From Acidithiobacillus ferruginosus (lineage in GTDB: Bacteria > Pseudomonadota > Gammaproteobacteria > Acidithiobacillales > Acidithiobacillaceae): a stretch of 64,000 bases of DNA. Under the pieces are notes generated by a model. That model made no database searches. It saw only the letters and a program-made list of their open reading frames with translations, and was not told where the DNA came from. The stretch is taken from assembly GCF_018854495.1 (NCBI RefSeq), contig NZ_JABBDR010000073.1, forward strand, positions 47,654 to 111,653, written 5' to 3'. Position numbers and translations under genes: made by a program. Shown piece by piece: positions 58,087 to 64,000 of this stretch (positions within the stretch are counted from its first letter, which is position 1; every line of letters begins with the position of its first letter).

Positions 58087-58211
58087 GAACATAGTAAAAA
58101 TCTCATACTTGCCGTGAAGGCGGCGAGCAAATGGAAGTAGCTCACTAGGGCATTGTTGAGGGATTGGATGACGCCCAGTTGGGGTACGTGTGTACCCGTG
58201 GGTTGACTCAT
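58083..58211 (-). CDS. Small ORF of 42 residues coupled to the regulator gene
   Basis: Starts MSQPTGTHVPQLGVIQSLNN and continues with a hydrophobic segment (LVSYFHLLAAFTASMRFLLC). AAGGA lies 8 bases before the ATG and the stop overlaps the regulator start as ATGA. It sits right after the regulator promoter, about 33 bases from the expected transcription start. A perfect inverted repeat GGGTAC-gtgt-GTACCC (58182-58197) lies in its first codons. It may be a leader peptide, or a small partner protein. Never seen by me before; no family. Confidence 0.5.
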   Translation of the reverse strand: MSQPTGTHVPQLGVIQSLNNALVSYFHLLAAFTASMRFLLCS

Positions 58212-58250
58212 GCAGATTTCCTTATGGGGCTAATATTGCGGCTCCCCCAT

Positions 58251-58304
58251 AGGGTAACTGGCTTGTGTGACACTAATATGAAGATTGCATGACTTTGTTA
58301 TGAC
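58251..58304 (-). promoter_or_regulatory. Promoter of the regulator unit with four 11-bp-spaced half sites
   Basis: Minus-strand half sites are GTCAT (58300-58304), GTCAT (58289-58293), TTCAT (58278-58282) and GTCAC (58267-58271), at 11-base steps. After 10 bases the -10 TACCCT (58251-58256) follows. Same architecture as the receptor promoters, so autoregulation is likely. Confidence 0.65.
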
Positions 58305-58390
58305 AATAACGATAAGCATGCCGGGTTTTAGCCGGAGGAACCTGGAGGTATCCCCCAGGCATTCAGATACTGAATCTGGTGTGCAGGAGA

Positions 58391-58450
58391 AAGGCGTTCA
58401 AAATCTTTCCGGTGAGCGTGGAGGACGGCTCGCTCTACGTCGAAATCTGA
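58391..58450 (+). pseudogene. Tail of a NirD/Rieske-like small subunit, gene remnant
   Basis: In one plus-strand frame the last 20 codons read KAFKIFPVSVEDGSLYVEI then stop, which is the usual end of NirD and related Rieske-type ferredoxins (YPVxVEDGxVYV). The DNA upstream does not continue the family. It overlaps the 3' end of recD on the other strand. The rest of the gap 58305-58390 shows nothing. Confidence 0.4.
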
Positions 58451-60411
58451 CCTGTCGGGATTCGCTCCAGCCTGGTCAAAGCCGCATGTAACCCGCTCAT
58501 CCGCCGCGTCTGGCGCCGGATGGCGTTTTCCAGCCGCTCGCGGGGGGCGATGAGGGTGAAGCGTTTGCGGGCGCGGGTGATGGCCGTGTAGAGCAGTTCG
58601 CGGCTGAGGACGGGGCTGTCTTCCGGGGGAAGGATGAGGACGGTGTGGGCAAACTCAGAACCCTGTGCCTTGTGGACGGTCATGGCCCAGGCGCTTTCGG
58701 TGTGGTTGAGGCGGCTGGGCAGGATGGCACGGGGGGCGTCTTCGCTGTTGGGGAAGTAGACGCGCAGGCGTTTATCCAGGTCGGGCAGGGCGATGCCGAT
58801 GTCGCCATTGCTGAGACCAAGGTTGGGATCATTGCGGGTGACGAGGGTGGGCCGGCCGGCATACCAAAGGCCGCGGCTCTGCAGGATGCCCTGGCGCAGC
58901 AAGTAGTCTTCGATGGCGCGGTTGATGCCGGTAACGCCCCAGGGGCCTTGGCGCAGGGCACAGAGAATGCGGAAGCCAGCGTAGTCGTTGAGGATGGCTT
59001 TAACCCATGCGCTATGTTGTTGCTGGTCTTTAGGTGGCGGCTGCCCCGCAGCTTGCCAGACGCGACCATAGGCGCTTTCCGAGTGGGCGAGTTCCAGTAT
59101 CTGGTGGATGGCAGGGGCGGGTTGCCAGGCGAGGGTGCCAGTGTGCGCCGTTTGCAGGATGCGGACGGCGCTTTCGGGGTGGCCGCCATGCACGGCATCG
59201 GCCAGCGCGCCGATTTCTGCGTTGAAGCGATGGCTGCGTTGCAGGCGGATGATGTTTGCGGCAAGGGGGCTGTGGCCGTTGTCGCCGGGCTGCGGCGCGG
59301 CACCGCAACTGGCCTGCATATAGTGGCAGGTCTCGGCATCGTATTTACCGCTGCCGAGACTGAGTTCGGCCAGCACCGCGCCCGCTTCGACGGAGGCAAG
59401 CTGGTCCTGATCGCCGAGGAGGATGAGGCGGGCCGCAGGCGGCAGGGCGCGGAGCAGGGCGGCCATCATCTCCTGATGAATCATGGAGGCTTCGTCCACC
59501 ACGAGTACGTCTAGTTCGAGGGGGTGGGCAGCGTCATGGCGAAAGCGACGACTGTCGGGGCGGGCGCCGAGCAGGCTGTGCAGGGTGCGCGCCGGACGCA
59601 GGTGGGCGAAGGCGGCCGTCATATCGGGTATTGGGCCCAATTGCGGAAGGGTGCCGACCGCGCTCTGCAGGGATTCGTCGATGCGCACGGCGGCCTTGCC
59701 GGTGGGGGCGGCAAGCACGATGCGCAGGGGTGTGCTGCTGGTCGCCATGAGCAAGGCCATGAAGCGAGCCGCGGTGTAGGTTTTGCCGGTACCGGGGCCG
59801 CCGGTGATGATGCTGAAGTGGCTGCGCAGGGCGAGGGCGCAGGCGATTTTTTGCCAGGGGAGTGCATCGCCGGGTTCGTCAGATGCCGGGAAAAGTTGCT
59901 CCAGCCAGGGTCTTAAGACCTCGGGGTTGGCAGCATCGGCGACGCGCTGTTGGGCGCGCTGGCGCAGGGTCTCGGCGATGAATTGCTGGTCGCGCCAGTA
60001 GCGGCGCAAATAGAGGCGGGCGGCACTGAGGACCAGGGGTGTTTCTGCGCTGTTTGCCGGGTCGGAAGTGTTGCGCTCGGTGACCTGCACGCAGAGGCTC
60101 TGGGCGAGGGTTTCCGTCCATTGGGCGGCATGCGGCCAGTGACCGAGTGCGGTTGCCAGCATGGCGTGCGCCGGCGCGGGCCAGTCCAGGAAGCGTTGGG
60201 GCGCGTCGAGGAGGTCTTCCAGCGCGATGCAGGTGTGGCCTTCTCCCTCCAGCCTGGCGAGGAGGGCGCCCGCCAGGGGCAGGAGGGCCGGGGCCTGCGG
60301 GTCCAGGCGGACGAGGAACTGCGCGAAGGCAAGGTCGAGGGGCCGTAGCCAGCCGGCGCTGGTCCAGGCGCGGAGTTGGTCGATCATGGAGCTGGTCATG
60401 GGCTTACTCAT
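58435..60411 (-). CDS. recD: Exodeoxyribonuclease V subunit alpha, RecD
   Basis: 5'-3' helicase of RecBCD. The 658-residue product has Walker A GGPGTGKTYTAARF, DEAD-like VLVVDEASMIHQEM, and the C-terminal helicase motif TVHKAQGSEFAHTVLIL. The ATG at 60411 overlaps the recB stop as ATGA; a much longer frame upstream (to 60966) is out of step with recB coding and rejected. It is slightly longer than the enteric protein. Confidence 0.95.
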   Translation of the reverse strand: MSKPMTSSMIDQLRAWTSAGWLRPLDLAFAQFLVRLDPQAPALLPLAGALLARLEGEGHTCIALEDLLDAPQRFLDWPAPAHAMLATALGHWPHAAQWTETLAQSLCVQVTERNTSDPANSAETPLVLSAARLYLRRYWRDQQFIAETLRQRAQQRVADAANPEVLRPWLEQLFPASDEPGDALPWQKIACALALRSHFSIITGGPGTGKTYTAARFMALLMATSSTPLRIVLAAPTGKAAVRIDESLQSAVGTLPQLGPIPDMTAAFAHLRPARTLHSLLGARPDSRRFRHDAAHPLELDVLVVDEASMIHQEMMAALLRALPPAARLILLGDQDQLASVEAGAVLAELSLGSGKYDAETCHYMQASCGAAPQPGDNGHSPLAANIIRLQRSHRFNAEIGALADAVHGGHPESAVRILQTAHTGTLAWQPAPAIHQILELAHSESAYGRVWQAAGQPPPKDQQQHSAWVKAILNDYAGFRILCALRQGPWGVTGINRAIEDYLLRQGILQSRGLWYAGRPTLVTRNDPNLGLSNGDIGIALPDLDKRLRVYFPNSEDAPRAILPSRLNHTESAWAMTVHKAQGSEFAHTVLILPPEDSPVLSRELLYTAITRARKRFTLIAPRERLENAIRRQTRRMSGLHAALTRLERIPTGQIST

Positions 60412-63400
60412 GGCTGGGTTGCCCGCTGCGGCAAGCCGAAGAGGTCGTCGAGGGCGTCGAGCAGGGCGAGGTCGGCGGGAAGATGGAGCATGCCTTGCTC
60501 CGGTCCTTGCAGCCCGCGCAGGAAGAAGAAGAGGGTGCCGCCGAGATGGGTCTCGGGCCGGTAGCGGCTGCCCATGCGTTGGCGCAGCAGGCGGTGCAGG
60601 GCCAGTTGGTAGAGGCTGGATTGCAGTTCGTAGCGATGACCGAGGGTGGCGTCGCGCAGTGCTTTGGCGTGGTAATCGGCATCCTCGCTGCCGAGGACGT
60701 TGGATTTGTAATCGAGGACGTAGTAACGCCCGCCCTGCTCGAAGACGAGGTCCATGAAGCCGCGCATCATGCCGTGAATGACGCGCTGGGGGAGTCTGGG
60801 GCGATCGGCGCCGGGGAAAATATGCTGTTGGCAGATCCTGTCCAGGTTGTCGCTGCGCAAGGCGTCGCTGGGAAACCAGAAGGCCATTTCGCTCCGGGTG
60901 TCGCTGAGATCGCAGAGGGTCGCCGTGAGGGGGGCAAGGGGGGTATGGACGATGGCTTGCAGCCATTCGGCGGTCGCCTCGACCCAGTCGCCCAGGCCGG
61001 CCTGGGCACAGGTCTTATGCAGTTGTTCGGCAAAGTGGTTCTGACCGGCTTGGGCAAAGCCATTCTGGGCGAGGCGTTGCAGTTGGTCGTGGAGAAAGGT
61101 GCCGGCGTTCCTGCCTTGCGGGTAGCGATGCCAGGGGGCGCCAGTCTGGGCGCGCCTGGGCGTCAGTGGCGCCGCCGGGTCGGCAGGGAGTTCGCGCATC
61201 AGATGGGAGAAGCTGGCAACGCCCCAGTGCTTCTCGAAGCTGGCGGTGTACTCTGCGGGCGGGTTGTGGGCGTTGTTGTGGTGCCGCACGACCAGCGTCG
61301 TGGGGATGCTGTCCGGTAGCGTCTCGACGACGATCTCCGGAGAGAGGCGGGCGCAGTCTTCGAGCAAGGTGGCGAGATTGCGGGCAGGGTGTTCGCTACC
61401 CAGCAGATGGGCGATGGCGCTGCCGGTGAAGATAGGGGACTTCCTGTCCTGGCGTTCGGCGAGGCCCAGCCAGAGAGCGTGTTCGGCGCGGGTGAGGGCG
61501 ACATAGAGGAGGCGGAGATCTTCCTGCAACCGTGCCCTTTCCGCCGCCGTCGTGTCGCCGCTTTCCCAGTGGATGGCGGGCTGTCCGTCCGCGCTGTGGA
61601 TGATCGTAAAGGGGTTGGCCCTGGCGGGCCTGCAGGTGGCGATGAAGGGCAAAAAAACCAGGGGATATTGTAGACCTTTGGCGGCGTGGATGGTGACCAC
61701 GCGCAGCAGTCCGGCATCGCTCTCCAGACGCAGGATGTGGGCGTCGCTCTGATCGCTCCCGGCGGCGATGGCCTCGCGCAGGTGGCGAATGAGGGCGTCG
61801 GGGCCGTCGAGGGTGGCGCTCGCCTGCTGCAAGAGTTCGCCGAGGTGGAGCAGGTTGGTGAGGCGACGTTCGCCCTCGGGCTGCGTCAGCAAGCGGGCGG
61901 CAATGCCGAACTGATGGATGCTGTGGTGGAGCATGGCCAGGACGCCCTGCCGCCGCCACTGCCGGGACAGATCCTGGAACTGTTCCAGTTGCGCCTCCCA
62001 GGCCGCTTCGTCCTGATGGAGGGCGTCCAGGGCGCTGAGGGACTGTCCCAGCAGCGGCAGGGCGAGGGCGACGCGCAGGCGGCGGGCATCTTCGGGTTCG
62101 GCCACCGCCTCCAGCCAGAGGAGCAGTTCGCGGGCTTCCTCACTGGCATAGACGGAATCCCGCTCCGAGAGAAAGACGCTGCGTAATCGGCGGTGGTGGA
62201 GGGCCTGACGGATGCTGGCGGCTTCGTGACGATCGCGGACGAGAATGGCCATGTCCTTGGCCTCCAGCCGTCGGGTGATTTCTCCCTCCCGCGCGAACCC
62301 TGCTTTCGGATCGTCGAGCAGTCCGGCAATGCATTCTGCGGCCTGTGCTGCGCAGCGTTCCAGATAGTCGCCTTTGTTCAGCTTCTCGCCGGCATCCCAG
62401 AAAGTCAGCGCGGGAGCGGATTTTCCGTTGATCTGCCAGACTTTCTCGTGGCCATGGGCCTGCACCGGCTGGTACGGCAGGGGGTTGTCGGCACCGGGGG
62501 CTGCATAGGCAAAAGCGCCTTGGGGGTTGTCGTGTTCGGCGGCGGTATAGATGGCGTTGAGGGCGCTGACCAGCGCGTGGCTGGAGCGATAATTGGTACC
62601 GAGCGCATAGTGGCGGCCCTCGGTCAGGCGACGTGCCTGCAGATAACTGCCGATGTCCGCGCCGCGAAAGGCGTAGATGGATTGTTTGGGGTCACCGATG
62701 AGCAGAAGCAGGGTGTCGGGGTCGTTGTCGGCGGCGTGGTAGATGTCGTCGAAGATCTGGTATTGCAGGGCGGAGGTATCCTGAAACTCGTCGATGAGGG
62801 CGGCGGGATATTTCTGCCGCAGGCGGGCGGCGAGTGCCGGTCCCTGGGTTTTGTCGTGCAGTACCCTGGCGAGGCGCTGCTGATAGTCGGCAAAGCTGAC
62901 CTGCCCGCTCTGGGCCTTGAGCTGACCCAGTCGGGCGTTGATCCATGCGGCGGCGTGGGTGCGAATTTCACCGCGCAGTTGGGCGAACTGTTGAGTGATG
63001 GTCTCTAACGCACTGAACAGGGTATCCAATGTCTCGGCGGCGGGGTGGATGACGAGAGGCGGTTTGTTTTTGCAATACTCGGGCAGTTTGCTGGCAGAAA
63101 GGCGCTGACAGGTATCCGCTTCGCCGGGAATCCATATATCGGGGTGGTCGGCCCAATCACGCAATGCGGCGAGGGTCCGGGTGACCATGGCGGCGCTTAG
63201 GCGATTACCATTCAATGGGTTGTTCGCTTTGGGACCGTTTACGAGCCCAAACAACCACTCCGCAAACGCATCATGCTCCGCCGCCCATTGCGCCTTGAGG
63301 GTGGCGAGTCGCCGTCGGGGCGCGGCGAGGGCATCGGGCAGCCAGTCCGCCAGCGTGGATTCGGGGGCGGGTAGGGGCGGATCGAGTTTGTACAGGGCTT

Positions 63401-64000
63401 CTGTTTCCTGCCGGATCTTAGCGGGGCTGGAAAAGAGCTGGAGCACCTCACCGAGGGCGGGTTCGCTCAGCGGGTAGACCTCCTGCCGCCAGAAGTCGCG
63501 CACGGCGTCGTCGCGCAGATCGGTCTCATCCAGGAGCAGCGTCTCGCGGAAGTCGCTGCCGGTGGCAAAGGCGTGCTCGCGCAGGGTGCGCTGGCACCAG
63601 GCGTCGATGGTAAAAATGGCGCTGTCATCCATGGCATCGGCGGCCAAGGCAAGCTGGTGCGCGGCGCGGGCGCGGACCACGGGGTCGGGATGGTCGGCCA
63701 GCAGCGCTTCGAGAAAGGGATCTGGCCGCGTTGGGTGTTCGGTGCCGCGGAAATACCGGGCGGCCGTTTGCAGGCGATCGCGGATGCGCTCCTTGAGTTC
63801 CTGGGTGGCGGCGCGGGTGAAGGTCATCACCAGAATATCTTCGGGCAGGAGGGGGCGGGGAAAACGTTCACCTTCGCTGCCGTGCCCAAGGATCATGCGC
63901 AGATAGAGGGCGGCGATGGTCCAGGTTTTGCCGGTGCCGGCGCTGGCCTCGATGAGGCGGCTGCCGTGCAGGGGCAGGTGCAGGGGGTCGAGGATCGTAG
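60408..64000 (-). CDS. recB: Exodeoxyribonuclease V subunit beta, RecB (5' end outside window)
   Basis: UvrD-type 3'-5' helicase and nuclease of RecBCD, 1197 codons seen. The Walker A EASAGTGKTWT lies at the window edge, so only some residues are missing. Also seen are VMTFTRAATQELKERIR, ALIDEFQDTSALQYQIFD, LIGDPKQSIYAFRGAD, GTNYRSSHALV, VTIHAAKGLQYPLVFLPF and the nuclease motif YVLDYKSNVLG near the C-terminus. recC would lie upstream, outside the window. Confidence 0.96.
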   Translation of the reverse strand, partial: TILDPLHLPLHGSRLIEASAGTGKTWTIAALYLRMILGHGSEGERFPRPLLPEDILVMTFTRAATQELKERIRDRLQTAARYFRGTEHPTRPDPFLEALLADHPDPVVRARAAHQLALAADAMDDSAIFTIDAWCQRTLREHAFATGSDFRETLLLDETDLRDDAVRDFWRQEVYPLSEPALGEVLQLFSSPAKIRQETEALYKLDPPLPAPESTLADWLPDALAAPRRRLATLKAQWAAEHDAFAEWLFGLVNGPKANNPLNGNRLSAAMVTRTLAALRDWADHPDIWIPGEADTCQRLSASKLPEYCKNKPPLVIHPAAETLDTLFSALETITQQFAQLRGEIRTHAAAWINARLGQLKAQSGQVSFADYQQRLARVLHDKTQGPALAARLRQKYPAALIDEFQDTSALQYQIFDDIYHAADNDPDTLLLLIGDPKQSIYAFRGADIGSYLQARRLTEGRHYALGTNYRSSHALVSALNAIYTAAEHDNPQGAFAYAAPGADNPLPYQPVQAHGHEKVWQINGKSAPALTFWDAGEKLNKGDYLERCAAQAAECIAGLLDDPKAGFAREGEITRRLEAKDMAILVRDRHEAASIRQALHHRRLRSVFLSERDSVYASEEARELLLWLEAVAEPEDARRLRVALALPLLGQSLSALDALHQDEAAWEAQLEQFQDLSRQWRRQGVLAMLHHSIHQFGIAARLLTQPEGERRLTNLLHLGELLQQASATLDGPDALIRHLREAIAAGSDQSDAHILRLESDAGLLRVVTIHAAKGLQYPLVFLPFIATCRPARANPFTIIHSADGQPAIHWESGDTTAAERARLQEDLRLLYVALTRAEHALWLGLAERQDRKSPIFTGSAIAHLLGSEHPARNLATLLEDCARLSPEIVVETLPDSIPTTLVVRHHNNAHNPPAEYTASFEKHWGVASFSHLMRELPADPAAPLTPRRAQTGAPWHRYPQGRNAGTFLHDQLQRLAQNGFAQAGQNHFAEQLHKTCAQAGLGDWVEATAEWLQAIVHTPLAPLTATLCDLSDTRSEMAFWFPSDALRSDNLDRICQQHIFPGADRPRLPQRVIHGMMRGFMDLVFEQGGRYYVLDYKSNVLGSEDADYHAKALRDATLGHRYELQSSLYQLALHRLLRQRMGSRYRPETHLGGTLFFFLRGLQGPEQGMLHLPADLALLDALDDLFGLPQRATQP

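Noticed and set aside
60412-60966. Upstream extension of recD
   Set aside because: Lies within recB in another frame, rich in Pro/Arg/His; the ATGA overlap at 60411 is the normal start.

Overview
The window looks like a chromosomal piece of an autotrophic, acidophilic proteobacterium, most probably an Acidithiobacillus or close relative. This is inferred from gene content and order, not from a database search. The evidence is a form I RuBisCO large subunit gene at the left edge, a complete lipopolysaccharide export set, an incomplete HprK/HPr phosphotransferase system as in non-enteric proteobacteria, an Asr-like acid-shock protein and TonB-dependent receptors. Most of the window is dense and GC-rich, with many ATGA-type start/stop overlaps. 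No rRNA, tRNA, CRISPR array or intact insertion sequence was seen.

Region 1 (1-16274, all minus strand) is a long run of codirectional genes: lptD, surA, an ABC-2 permease, ibaG (BolA family), grxD, murA, hisG-D-C-B-H-A-F-IE, tatA-B-C and cbbL. It combines outer-membrane assembly, peptidoglycan precursor synthesis, the whole histidine pathway on a nearly continuous operon, Tat protein export and carbon fixation. A good sigma-70-like promoter sits between hisIE and tatA. An inverted repeat that could be a LysR-type (CbbR) site precedes cbbL.

Region 2 (16304-31226, plus strand) starts divergently, 29 bases from lptD. It holds the cell-wall recycling pair amgK/murU, two unknown genes, kdsD-kdsC-lptC-lptA-lptB, then rpoN-hpf-ptsN-hprK-rapZ, a mannose-type EIIA, HPr and enzyme I, an AsmA-like protein and mutY. 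No sugar EIIB/EIIC is present, so the phosphotransferase proteins look regulatory.

Region 3 (31227-36396) is a small accessory island. It holds a sulfatase-like gene remnant, a VapBC toxin-antitoxin pair, a tandem V4R-like protein, a TacAT acetyltransferase toxin-antitoxin pair, and a PadR regulator with a DUF2202 ferritin-like protein.

Region 4 (36461-50721) is housekeeping: yggX, an Asr-like small protein, a QseE-QseG-QseF type two-component operon, then rng-maf-two envelope proteins-rlmH-rsfS-nadD on the minus strand, a DsbG-like lipoprotein divergent from msrA-msrB, and a large P-type cation ATPase.

Region 5 (50722-58450) is the most interesting part. Two small exported proteins and a b-type cytochrome are followed by two TonB-dependent receptors and an OmpR/PhoB-type DNA-binding protein whose receiver domain looks degenerate. 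The promoters of both receptors and of the regulator carry arrays of GTCAT-like half sites at exact 11-bp steps, and each array ends 10 bp before a candidate -10 box. A 42-codon ORF with its own ribosome binding site is translationally coupled to the regulator. This reads as a small self-contained uptake regulon.

The right edge (58435-64000, minus strand) holds recB (start outside the window) and recD.
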